A stretch of 19,976 nucleotides of DNA, taken from assembly GCF_040361335.1 (NCBI RefSeq), contig NZ_APNM01000025.1, positions 1-19,976 on the forward strand. Direction: 5' to 3'. A program made the translations under genes and the position numbers. How positions within the stretch are numbered: position 1 is the stretch's first letter; every line of letters starts with the position of its first letter. Shown piece after piece: positions 8,600-14,917 of this stretch. The notes below the pieces were generated by a model. That model was given only the letters and a program-made list of their open reading frames with translations, made no database searches and was not told the DNA's origin. The stretch comes from APNM01 sp040361335 (GTDB lineage Bacteria; Pseudomonadota; Gammaproteobacteria; Nevskiales; Salinisphaeraceae).

Positions 8600-9211
8600 A
8601 TGCCGCTCCGTCGTCAACCAACGCCCGCGGGATCGATACCGTCGCTCCTCGCTGCCATGCTCCTGCTTCTCTGGCCGCCGTCGCCGGCCGACGCCGCCGA
8701 CGGCATGCGTTGCCAGGGGCGGCTGGTGGATCGCGGCGACAGCGCCGCCGAGGTGCGGGCGGTCTGCGGCGAGCCCGATTTCACCGACCGCTGGGAGGCG
8801 GACGAGGTGCCGCCGAACGCCGTGGTGCCGGACGTGCGGATCTGGGTCTACAACCCCGGGCCGGGACGCCTGCTGTCGATCCTGCGTTTCCGCAACGGCC
8901 GTCTGCAATCGGTCGGCAACGACGGCTACGGCTTCGCCGTGCCCGGCCCGCGCGACTGCGAGCCCAACCGTATCGTCCCGGGCATGAGCAAGTACCGGCT
9001 GCTGGAAACCTGCGGCGAGCCGATGCAGCGCGACGCCATCGTCCTCAACCGCCCCCTGAGGCATCGGCCCGGCGGCTATTTCGTCACGGTGCGGCGCGAG
9101 AAATGGCTCTACAATTTCGGCAGCAGCCGCCTGCAGCGCGAGGTGACGCTGGAGAACGGGGTCGTCACGGACGTGACCACCGGCGAGCGGGGTTTCCGCG
9201 AGGACGACTGA
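8600..9211 (+). CDS. Secreted DUF2845 protein, two tandem modules
   Basis: The 203-residue protein starts 13 bases after gspB on the same strand, probably in its operon. A Sec signal peptide covers about residues 1-33 (AMLLLLWPPSPADA). The mature part is an internal duplication. Module 1 (C38 to about 110) has VCGEP at 55-59, WVYNPG at 82-87 and NGRLQSV. Module 2 (C120 to about 199) has TCGEP at 137-141, WLYNFG at 169-174 and NGVVTDV. Each module has two cysteines that could pair in the periplasm. The CGxP motif is the DUF2845 hallmark. Function is unknown; linkage to gspAB suggests, but does not show, an envelope role. Confidence 0.8.
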   Translation: MPLRRQPTPAGSIPSLLAAMLLLLWPPSPADAADGMRCQGRLVDRGDSAAEVRAVCGEPDFTDRWEADEVPPNAVVPDVRIWVYNPGPGRLLSILRFRNGRLQSVGNDGYGFAVPGPRDCEPNRIVPGMSKYRLLETCGEPMQRDAIVLNRPLRHRPGGYFVTVRREKWLYNFGSSRLQREVTLENGVVTDVTTGERGFREDD

Positions 9212-9212
9212 G

Positions 9213-9683
9213 TCACTCGCGTCGCTCGTCCCCGGCGCCGCCGTGATGACGGTCGCGCGACGCCCGTTGCCGCCAGTTGCCGGCCCAGTCGCGGCGGACC
9301 TCCGGCGGCATGCGCACGGCCGCGTCCCGCATGATCGTGTGGGCGGTGGCCTGCAGGCCGGAGGTGGCGGCGGCCAGGTCGGCCAGGGCGCGATCCAGGG
9401 CCGCCGGGTCCAGATCCGGCTCCGCCAGGGCCGCGGCCAGGCGCTGCCGGGCCTCCCGGTGGGCGTGGAACTGTTCGCGCATCTCGCCGCGATGCTCGCG
9501 GAAGGCGGCGTGCAGCACATCCCGCGCCGCCTCCGGCGCGCCCGGCAAGGGCCGCAGGAAACTCATGTGCGGGCGTTCGCCCGCGTGCCGGCCGAGCAGG
9601 ATGCCCGCCAGCAGTAGATTGCCGGCCAGCGACAGGGCGAGCGTGACGCCCAGTGCCGCGAGCCAGCGACGCGATCCGGTCAT
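9213..9683 (-). CDS. Membrane-anchored Spy/CnrX-like periplasmic metal sensor
   Basis: This 156-residue protein of the Metal_resist/Spy-like periplasmic helical family has an N-terminal membrane anchor (about 8-31, not followed by an obvious cleavage site). A periplasmic helical domain rich in Arg, His and Met follows. Possible metal ligands include H33, H39, M40, H58, H64, M68, H73 and H75. The C-terminus ends in RHHGG. The ATG overlaps the stop of the upstream anti-sigma-like gene by four bases (9680-9683). It is the last gene of the four-gene operon. By analogy with CnrX it could sense metal and release the sigma factor through the anti-sigma; that is inference. Confidence 0.75.
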   Translation of the reverse strand: MTGSRRWLAALGVTLALSLAGNLLLAGILLGRHAGERPHMSFLRPLPGAPEAARDVLHAAFREHRGEMREQFHAHREARQRLAAALAEPDLDPAALDRALADLAAATSGLQATAHTIMRDAAVRMPPEVRRDWAGNWRQRASRDRHHGGAGDERRE

Positions 9684-10108
9684 TGCCAATCCTCCTCGCT
9701 GGTTACCTGGGCGTAGACCACGGTCGCCAGGTCGACCTCCGGGCCGTCGTCGAGCCAGACGGCGCCCATTGCCATCCCGGCCAGGAAACAGGACAGACCC
9801 AGGGCGGCGCCGGCGGTCCACCAGCGCGCGGGCAGGCCGGGGATCGCCGCCGTGTCCGGCACGGTCCGCGGATGGGTCGCGGGAATCGCACGCAGCCGGG
9901 CGCGCAGCCGCGCCGGCGCGACCGTTTCGGTCTGCAGCGTCTCGAACCCGTGTGCCAGGGCGCGGGCCGCGGCCAGCCGCCGCCGGGCCTCGGCCGAGCG
10001 CCGGAGCAGGCGGCGCGTGCGCAGTCGCTGCGCCACGCCCCAGGCGGCCGGGTCCGGGCCGCGGGTATCGAGCAGTGTCTGGAATTCTTGCAGTGTCATG
10101 GCAGCCAT
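9680..10108 (-). CDS. Single-pass anti-sigma-factor-like protein
   Basis: This protein of 142 residues (139 if ATG 10099 is used) has a cytoplasmic N-terminal helical region, MTLQEFQTLLDTRGPDPAAW, then an Arg-rich helix. One membrane helix (WWTAGAALGLSCFLAGMAMG) and a short periplasmic tail follow. Small proteins of this layout next to ECF sigma factors are usually anti-sigmas. No zinc HxxxCxxC motif is visible. ATG 10106-10108 shares one base with the sigma stop (TGATG). ATG 10099 gives the more family-like N-terminus and has GGAGG 12 bases upstream, so either start is possible. TTG 10111 is less likely. Partner assignment rests on context. Confidence 0.7.
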   Translation of the reverse strand: MAAMTLQEFQTLLDTRGPDPAAWGVAQRLRTRRLLRRSAEARRRLAAARALAHGFETLQTETVAPARLRARLRAIPATHPRTVPDTAAIPGLPARWWTAGAALGLSCFLAGMAMGAVWLDDGPEVDLATVVYAQVTSEEDWQ

Positions 10109-10662
10109 CAACCTCCGTCACGGGCGCCGGCCAGGGCCGCGCGCAGACTGCGCCGCGCACGCACCAGCAGCGCCTCCAGCGCCTTCACCGAGATCGTCAT
10201 CGCCGCCGCGGCCTCGCGGTTCGAGAATTCGCGCTGCAGGCTCAGCGATACCGCCGTGCGCTGGTTCGCGGGCAGGCCGTCGATGGCCTTGGTCAGGCGC
10301 TCCCGCTGGAGCGCGGCCTCCGCGGCGGTTTCCGGATCGCCGTCCGGGGCCGCCTGTTCGGGCGGCGAATCCGGCATCGGCGCCTCGACGGTGCCGCGGC
10401 GCATGTTGAGGCAGGTGTTGGTGGTCACGCGGTACAGCCAGGTCGTGAACCGGGCCCGGCCGGGCCGGTAACGGTCCGCCCGGGTCCACAATCGCACGAA
10501 CACCTCCTGCGCGGCGTCCTCGGCGTCGGCGTCGTTGCCGAGGATCCGCCGGGAGAGCGCGAAGACGCGGTCGGCATGGCGGTCGGCCAGGACCTCGAAG
10601 GCGTCCGCGTCGCCTTGCGCCACCCGTGCGACCAGTTCGTCGTCATCCTCGCGCTCCCCCAT
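10108..10662 (-). CDS. ECF-type RNA polymerase sigma factor
   Basis: This 184-residue group 4 sigma factor has a sigma-2 region at about 21-89 (AEDAAQEVFVRLW core-binding helix at 47-59, then RFTTWLYRVTTNTCLN for -10 recognition). A short acidic/proline linker (92-115) leads to sigma-4 at about 120-174 (helix-turn-helix SNREAAAAMTISVKALEALL). Length is typical. It lies 16 bases after the EF-hand gene and overlaps the start of the anti-sigma-like gene. It probably directs transcription of this operon and of an envelope or metal response regulon; the regulon is unknown. Confidence 0.93.
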   Translation of the reverse strand: MGEREDDDELVARVAQGDADAFEVLADRHADRVFALSRRILGNDADAEDAAQEVFVRLWTRADRYRPGRARFTTWLYRVTTNTCLNMRRGTVEAPMPDSPPEQAAPDGDPETAAEAALQRERLTKAIDGLPANQRTAVSLSLQREFSNREAAAAMTISVKALEALLVRARRSLRAALAGARDGG

Positions 10663-10678
10663 GCGGACGCGCCCCGGC

Positions 10679-11122
10679 CTACGGCTTGTCCATGCCGCGG
10701 CGCTTGTCGCGCATCGCCTTCATCTCGTCGCGCGTGAGCTTGCCGTCGCCGTCGGTATCCGCCTTATCGAAGAAGGGGAAGGGGGCGTCGGCCATCTCGT
10801 CGCGGGAGATACGGCCGTCGTTGTCGGCGTCGAGCTTGTCGACCCAGGCGTCGCGCTTCTCCTGCATCCGCTGGCGCATTTTCTCGTGGCGCCCCTCCAT
10901 CTTCTTGCGATGGGTGTCCATCTCTTCATCGGTCACATAGCCGTCGCCGTCGGCGTCCATGCGATCGAACATCTGCACCCGCATCTGGCGCATCTCTTCC
11001 TTGGAGACAGCGCCGTCGCCGTCGGTATCGGCGCGGTTGCCGCCGTGCGGGAAGGCGAGGGCGGTGCCGGTGCCCAGGAGCAGGGCGACCGCGGGCAACA
11101 ATATTCGGGTCATCGGGGTCAT
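10679..11122 (-). CDS. Secreted four-EF-hand calcium-binding protein
   Basis: This 147-residue protein has a signal peptide at about 1-23 (ILLPAVALLLGTGTALA). Four canonical EF-hand loops follow: DTDGDGAVSKEE (32-43), DADGDGYVTDEE (56-67), DADNDGRISRDE (98-109) and DTDGDGKLTRDE (122-133). Loops 2 and 3 are separated by a Met/Arg/Lys-rich helix. Calcium (or another divalent ion) binding in the periplasm is expected. The start at 11122 has GGAGAT about seven bases upstream; the in-frame ATG at 11113 is less well placed. It is the first gene of the operon with the sigma factor, so its level may be under that factor's control. Confidence 0.9.
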   Translation of the reverse strand: MTPMTRILLPAVALLLGTGTALAFPHGGNRADTDGDGAVSKEEMRQMRVQMFDRMDADGDGYVTDEEMDTHRKKMEGRHEKMRQRMQEKRDAWVDKLDADNDGRISRDEMADAPFPFFDKADTDGDGKLTRDEMKAMRDKRRGMDKP

Positions 11123-11143
11123 GGCGGATCTCCATCCAGGGGA

Positions 11144-11162
11144 CCGCCGGCGAATCCGGCGG
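11144..11162. repeat. Perfect 7-bp inverted repeat upstream of EF-hand gene
   Basis: CCGCCGG, loop CGAAT, CCGGCGG. It lies 22 bases upstream of the EF-hand start, in the gap shared with the divergent CBS gene. It could be an operator or a leader hairpin. Confidence 0.35.
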
Positions 11163-11236
11163 GTTCATGAGTGATACACATCGTCGCGGCGAAACCCTGC
11201 GCGCCGTCTTCGATTGTGCCACCGGCGCCGGCCGGG

Positions 11237-11265
11237 TTGACGCGGGCGTCTCGCGGTAGTGTGCT
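11237..11265 (+). promoter_or_regulatory. Possible sigma-70 promoter of the CBS gene
   Basis: TTGACG (11237-11242), a 17-base spacer and TGTGCT (11260-11265) precede the CBS start by about 35 bases. The -35 box is good and the -10 box is poor. Confidence 0.35.
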
Positions 11266-11299
11266 GTCGATGCGGCAATCACCCGGTCGGGAGGGTGCG

Positions 11300-11731
11300 A
11301 TGACCACCACGGTACGGGAAGTGCTCGATACCAAGGGCCGGGACATCTGGTCCGTCGGCCCGGACGCCACCGTCTACCAGGCCCTGGTCCTCATGGCCGA
11401 GCGATCCATCGGCGCCCTGCTCGTGTTGGAAGGCGGCCGGCCGGTGGGCCTGCTCTCCGAGCGCGACTACGCGCGCAAGGTGATCCTGGCCGGACGCGCC
11501 TCGCGCGACACGCCGGTCCGCGATGTCATGACCACGCGCGTGGTCGGGGTCGCGCCCGAGCGCACGGTCGAGGAATGCATGGCGCTGATGACCGACAAGC
11601 GTGTCCGGCATCTGCCGGTCATGGAAGGCGAGCGGTTATTGGGCGTGGTCTCCATCGGCGATCTCGTCAAGGCGATCATCGCCGAGCAGCGCTTCATCAT
11701 CGAGCAACTGGAGAGCTATATCTCCGGCTGA
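11300..11731 (+). CDS. Two-CBS-domain protein
   Basis: This 143-residue cytoplasmic protein is made almost entirely of a Bateman pair: CBS1 at about 5-63 (VYQALVLMAERSIGALLVLE, then GLLSERDYARKV) and CBS2 at about 76-130 (ECMALMTDKRVRHLPVMEG, then GVVSIGDLVKAI). A C-terminal helix ends in IIEQLESYISG. Such stand-alone pairs bind adenosine nucleotides and act as energy sensors; the target here is unknown. ATG 11300 has GGGAGG seven bases upstream and matches family starts. An upstream in-frame extension to 11171 is unlikely, because it would cover the promoter region. Confidence 0.9.
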   Translation: MTTTVREVLDTKGRDIWSVGPDATVYQALVLMAERSIGALLVLEGGRPVGLLSERDYARKVILAGRASRDTPVRDVMTTRVVGVAPERTVEECMALMTDKRVRHLPVMEGERLLGVVSIGDLVKAIIAEQRFIIEQLESYISG

Positions 11732-11753
11732 CCCACATGCCGTGTCGGGGATT

Positions 11754-11770
11754 GCCGGCGGGGCGCCGGC
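11754..11770. terminator. GC-rich hairpin after CBS gene, weak terminator candidate
   Basis: GCCGGCG, loop GGG, CGCCGGC form a 7-bp stem 22 bases past the CBS stop. It is followed only by GCGATTTCC, so termination would be weak or factor-dependent. Confidence 0.3.
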
Positions 11771-11831
11771 GCGATTTCCGGTAAAATGGGGTGTTGTGAT
11801 TCCTGACCCATTCCGGACCGGACGACGCCCC

Positions 11832-12611
11832 ATGGAACGAGAGATTGCCGTCGAGGGCGGCTTCAACCTGCGCGACCTGGGCGGCTACGAAACGGTGCAC
11901 GGCGACCGCGTTCGTTGGCGCCGGGTATTGCGTAGCGGCCATTTCAACGAATTGTCGGAGGCGGGGCGGCGCGAGGTCGCCGACCTCGGCATCCGTACCG
12001 TGGTCGATCTGCGCGAGCAGTGGGAGATGGAGGCCATGCCCTCGGAATGGTGCCGCGGGCGCGATGTCGAGATCGTCAATGCGCCGCGTTCGCTGCACGA
12101 AGCCTTCGACAACCGCAAGCTGTTGAAGTGGGACGAGGAACAGTCCCTGGAGGACGCGCGCAAGCAGCGCATCGACACCTACAGCCGCAAGCCGCGGCAG
12201 TTCGCGCCGGCCGTGCAGCGGTTGTTCGAGGTGCTGGCGCGCGACGAAAGCTATCCGGTCGTCTTCCACTGCATGACCGGCAAGGACCGCACGGGCTTCA
12301 TCGCCGCCGTGCTCCTGGAGTGGCTGGGCGTCGACCGCGAGACCGCGATCGAGGACTATCTCTTCACCACGCAAGTGTTCGAGCGCATGCCGGTCGAGCG
12401 CATGCAGAGCATCCTCGCTCACTACGGCCTCAAGCCCGGCCGCGAGCAGGCCCTCCAGGTCCTGGCCGAGGTGCGCTCGGAGTACCTGGAGGCCAGCCTC
12501 GATGTCATCGATCGCGAGCTGGGCGGCCTGGAACGCTATGTCTCCGAGGTGGCCGGCGTCCCCGACGAGCAGCGCAAGGCCGTTCGCGAGCGGTTGCTGG
12601 AGACCGCCTGA
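11832..12611 (+). CDS. Tyrosine-protein phosphatase, Y_phosphatase3 family
   Basis: This 259-residue phosphatase has the active-site loop HCMTGKDRTG, with nucleophile C147 and phosphate-binding R153 (C-x5-R). The N-terminal signature FNLRDLGGY (11-19) and RVLRSG (31-36) are typical of the family, which acts on phosphotyrosine or phosphoinositide-like substrates. Asp/Glu-rich helices follow the loop. ATG 11832 is chosen because the family begins just before the NxRDLGG motif. Further upstream in-frame codons would run into the CBS gene. There is no signal peptide, so it is presumably cytoplasmic. The physiological substrate cannot be read from the sequence. Confidence 0.88.
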   Translation: MEREIAVEGGFNLRDLGGYETVHGDRVRWRRVLRSGHFNELSEAGRREVADLGIRTVVDLREQWEMEAMPSEWCRGRDVEIVNAPRSLHEAFDNRKLLKWDEEQSLEDARKQRIDTYSRKPRQFAPAVQRLFEVLARDESYPVVFHCMTGKDRTGFIAAVLLEWLGVDRETAIEDYLFTTQVFERMPVERMQSILAHYGLKPGREQALQVLAEVRSEYLEASLDVIDRELGGLERYVSEVAGVPDEQRKAVRERLLETA

Positions 12612-12690
12612 GCCGGATTGTAGGACAGGAAATGGTATACGCTTGTCGCCGGTGCGGGAGGCGCACGACGACAAGCGAGGAGATACCACC

Positions 12691-12993
12691 ATGTCCGTCT
12701 ACTGGATCGGAGTCTACGATATCGCCGACGAGGCCGGTTACCAGCGCTACCTGGAGGGGGCCTTGCCGAACCTGCAGAAGCACAACGTCGAAATACTGGT
12801 GGCCGACCCCACCGCGCGCTGCAAGGAGGGCAGCCCCCGGCAGATGGCGGTCGTGCTGCGCTTCGAGTCCGAAGATCACGCCATGGCCTGGTACAACGAT
12901 CCCGAGTACCAGCCGCTCCTGAAGCTGCGCCTGGAATCCACGACCAACCAGACGGCCCTGCTGGCGCAGGAATTCCGTCTGCCCGAGGGCTGA
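12691..12993 (+). CDS. DUF1330-like ferredoxin-fold protein
   Basis: This 100-residue protein starts MSVYWIGVYDIADEAGYQRYL, with a central AVVLRFESEDHAMAWYNDPEYQPLLKLR. This is the DUF1330 pattern of the dimeric alpha-beta barrel superfamily. Members are small cytoplasmic dimers of unknown role. AGGAG lies eight bases before the ATG. C44 is the only cysteine. Confidence 0.85.
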   Translation: MSVYWIGVYDIADEAGYQRYLEGALPNLQKHNVEILVADPTARCKEGSPRQMAVVLRFESEDHAMAWYNDPEYQPLLKLRLESTTNQTALLAQEFRLPEG

Positions 12994-13010
12994 CCGGGGA
13001 GCGCGGGAGG

Positions 13011-13715
13011 ATACGCGGTCGTCCCCACGGCACCGGCGTCTCCTGGCGGGTCCTGACGATCCTGCTGGGTTTCAGTCTGACCGGGGCCGACTGCGCCTTC
13101 TTCTATTCCTCGTCGGGCGGCGACGATGACGACGATCCCGATTTTCTCTGTCCCGTCGCCGACGCCGGCCCCGACCGCGAGGTGCCGGTCGGCAACACCG
13201 TGATCCTGGACGGTTCCGACAGCCGCAGCGCCGGTCCGGGGACGCTCGAATACGACTGGGTGCTGGTGACGGTTCCGTCCGCCAGCGAGGCCGCCCTGTC
13301 CGACGCCGGCACGGTCTCGCCCCGGTTCACCGCCGATGTCGCCGGCCGGTACACGGCCGAGCTGGAGGTTCGCGCCGGCGGCTGCACCAGCGACCCCGAC
13401 GCGGTCACCATCACCGCGGTCATCGGCAACGCGGCGCCGACCGCCGACGCCGGCGGGGATCGCCGGGCCGCCCCGGGAGAACTCATTCGTCTCGACGGCA
13501 GCGCCAGCGGCGACGCCGACGGCGAGCCCGTGAGCTATCGCTGGGAAATCGCCGAACGCCCGACAGGCAGCACCGCCGTCATCCTCGATCCCCATGTGCC
13601 CAGGCCGCGCCTGGTGCCGGACGCGCCGGGCGAATACCGCGTGCGCCTGATCGTGGACGATGGCTGGAAGACGAGTCGTCCGGCCGAGGTACGGGTGACT
13701 GCCGACGCGCCTTGA
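13011..13715 (+). CDS. Secreted protein with two PKD-like domains; start codon uncertain
   Basis: The open frame encodes a hydrophobic signal-like segment (RVLTILLGFSLTGADC, codons 13047-13094), then a Ser/Gly/Asp-rich linker with five Asp in a row. Two PKD/Ig-like beta domains follow. Domain 1 has ADAGPDREVPVGNTVILDGS and YDWVLV. Domain 2 has ADAGGDRRAAPGELIRLDGS and YRWEI, ending YRVRLIVDDGW. No ATG, GTG or TTG exists in this frame before the signal segment. The only standard start is GTG 13182, inside domain 1. I used ATA 13011, nine bases after GGGGAG, as a provisional start; CTG 13053 or a base error are alternatives. Probably an exported or cell-surface protein. Function is unknown. Confidence 0.55.
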   Translation: MRGRPHGTGVSWRVLTILLGFSLTGADCAFFYSSSGGDDDDDPDFLCPVADAGPDREVPVGNTVILDGSDSRSAGPGTLEYDWVLVTVPSASEAALSDAGTVSPRFTADVAGRYTAELEVRAGGCTSDPDAVTITAVIGNAAPTADAGGDRRAAPGELIRLDGSASGDADGEPVSYRWEIAERPTGSTAVILDPHVPRPRLVPDAPGEYRVRLIVDDGWKTSRPAEVRVTADAP

Positions 13716-13732
13716 GCGTGCCTGTGTCGCAG

Positions 13733-13762
13733 TTGCGTCACCAGGCCAAATGCTAATAAAAT
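13733..13762 (+). promoter_or_regulatory. Promoter of the toxin-antitoxin pair
   Basis: TTGCGT (13733-13738), an 18-base spacer and TAAAAT (13757-13762) would place the transcript start at about 13769, on or next to the toxin ATG. No Shine-Dalgarno precedes that ATG, so the toxin message may be leaderless or poorly translated. CTAATAA is repeated at 13753 and 13763. Confidence 0.5.
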
Positions 13763-13768
13763 CTAATA

Positions 13769-14032
13769 ATGCACCGAGTGCAATGGACGCGCCGGGCACT
13801 CAAGGAGGCCGCCCGACTCGATCGCACGGACCGCGAACGCGTCGTCGAAGCGGTCGGCGGGTTGGCGGTTTGGCCCGATTGCCGCCAATGGCTGGATATA
13901 AAGCCTCTGCGCCGGCATGACCACCAATTCCGTCTGCGTGTCGGTCGTTTCCGGGTGTTGTTCGATGTCGTGGAGGGCCTGCGGGTGGTCTCGGTGGAGC
14001 GAGTGAGGAAACGCGATGAGCGCACGTATTGA
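13769..14032 (+). CDS. RelE/ParE-superfamily toxin
   Basis: This 87-residue basic protein has the RelE-fold pattern: MHRVQWTRRALKEAARLD (strand and helices), IKPLRRHDHQFRLRVGRFRVLFDV (core strands) and a C-terminal VVSVERVRKRDERTY. Likely a ribosome-dependent or free mRNA endonuclease. The basic residues R49, R55, R57, R60 and R78, with the terminal Tyr, are plausible catalytic or RNA-contacting positions. It overlaps the antitoxin gene by 17 bases. Toxin-first order is as in HigBA-type loci. Confidence 0.85.
   Translation: MHRVQWTRRALKEAARLDRTDRERVVEAVGGLAVWPDCRQWLDIKPLRRHDHQFRLRVGRFRVLFDVVEGLRVVSVERVRKRDERTY
13770..13782. promoter_or_regulatory. Palindrome over the toxin start, candidate autoregulatory operator
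   Basis: TGCAC, CGA, GTGCA form a perfect 13-bp palindrome overlapping the second base of the toxin ATG and the transcript start. XRE-type antitoxins commonly repress their own promoter through such sites. Confidence 0.4.
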
Positions 14033-14387
14033 TTACCGTATCGAGGACCAGGGCGGCCGGCGTTATGCGGTCCTCCCGTTGGAGCAATTCACCGATCTGG
14101 TCGAACGTGCCGGCAATGCGGATGACCTGACGATTCCGCATGAAGTGGCGAGCCGCCATTTGGTGGAGGAGATCTCCCTGGTGCGCGCGTGGCGGGAGTA
14201 CCTCGGTTTGACGCAGGCACGCCTGGCCGAACGACTGGGTGTGACCCAGGGGCAGGTGGCGCAGTGGGAGGCACCCGATGCCAGGCCGCGCCGGGCATCG
14301 CTCAAGCGCATAGCCAGTGCTCTCGGTCTCTACGTGGGGCAGCTCACGTTGGCGGATGAGCCGACGCCTGAGCGGATGGACCGCTGA
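14016..14387 (+). CDS. XRE-family antitoxin with an N-terminal Phd-like strand segment
   Basis: This 123-residue protein has two parts. Residues 1-35 (RIEDQGGRRYAVLPLEQFTDLVE) look like the short dimerisation segment seen in Phd/YefM-type antitoxins. Residues about 54-110 form a Cro/CI helix-turn-helix (LTQARLAERLGVTQGQVAQWE, then LKRIASALGL). It should neutralise the RelE-like toxin and repress the operon. GAGG lies about seven bases before ATG 14016, a much better ribosome site than that of the toxin. This fits excess antitoxin synthesis. Confidence 0.85.
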   Translation: MSARIDYRIEDQGGRRYAVLPLEQFTDLVERAGNADDLTIPHEVASRHLVEEISLVRAWREYLGLTQARLAERLGVTQGQVAQWEAPDARPRRASLKRIASALGLYVGQLTLADEPTPERMDR

Positions 14388-14397
14388 ATCGCCTCCC

Positions 14398-14808
14398 GTG
14401 TCCGAGCACTATATCAACCGCCGCCGTATCGTCTTCGGCGACTGCGATCCCGGCGGTATCGTCTACACACCCCGTGTCAGCCACTTCGTGGTGGAGGCGG
14501 GGCTGGCATTCCTCGGCGCGCGGCTGGGACGGCCCGCCGAGCGCTACCTGTTCGAGCTCGGTATCGGGCCGCCCGCGCGGTCCCTGAACATCGACTTCCT
14601 GGCCCCCATGACCTGGGACGACGAGCTCGACATCCGGGTCACGGTCAAGGAAATCCGGACCCACGCGTTCACGCTCGCGATGGAAGCCTGCGTCGGCGAT
14701 ACCAATACCTTCAACGCCGAACTGGTGATGGTTTGCGTCGCCATGGACACCTTCAAGACGACGTCTATCCCCGCCGAGTTGCGGCGTGTGCTGGTGGCTG
14801 ACGGATGA
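14398..14808 (+). CDS. Hot-dog acyl-CoA thioesterase (4HBT/YbgC-like)
   Basis: This 136-residue protein carries the 4-hydroxybenzoyl-CoA thioesterase motif FGDCDPGGIVYTPR (13-26), with D17 as the likely catalytic residue. The central SLNIDFLAPMTWDDELDIRVTVKEI strands of the hot-dog fold follow. It would hydrolyse an acyl- or aryl-CoA; the substrate is unknown. GTG 14398 aligns with family starts (SEHYINRRRIVFGDCD). In-frame ATG 14356 lies inside the antitoxin gene and would add a non-conserved tail. It begins ten bases after the antitoxin stop and may be read from the same transcript, though it has no known link to toxin-antitoxin function. Confidence 0.82.
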   Translation: MSEHYINRRRIVFGDCDPGGIVYTPRVSHFVVEAGLAFLGARLGRPAERYLFELGIGPPARSLNIDFLAPMTWDDELDIRVTVKEIRTHAFTLAMEACVGDTNTFNAELVMVCVAMDTFKTTSIPAELRRVLVADG

Positions 14809-14917
14809 TCCCGGTGGGCATCGGCCCGTGTGCCGTCCGGGCTGACGGTGATGCGTGGCTTGACAACAAGCCGGGACACGGGCACTTGTGGTTCCGGGGA
14901 CCGCCTTGAATCGAGCC

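Noticed and set aside
11140..11167. ECF-type promoter TGAACC-16-GGTCCC before the EF-hand gene
   Set aside because: The boxes fit only loosely and the start would lie about 12 bases from the ATG, at the ribosome site. Too weak to call.
13182..13715. GTG 13182 as the true start of the PKD protein
   Set aside because: It would delete the clear signal segment and the first strand of domain 1 although the open frame continues upstream without stops.
14860..14888. Promoter for the GGDEF-EAL gene from TTGACA at 14860
   Set aside because: The -35 is perfect but the sequence 17 bases on (CACTTG) is not a -10 box; the TTGACA also lies in a small GCTTG/CAAGC hairpin.
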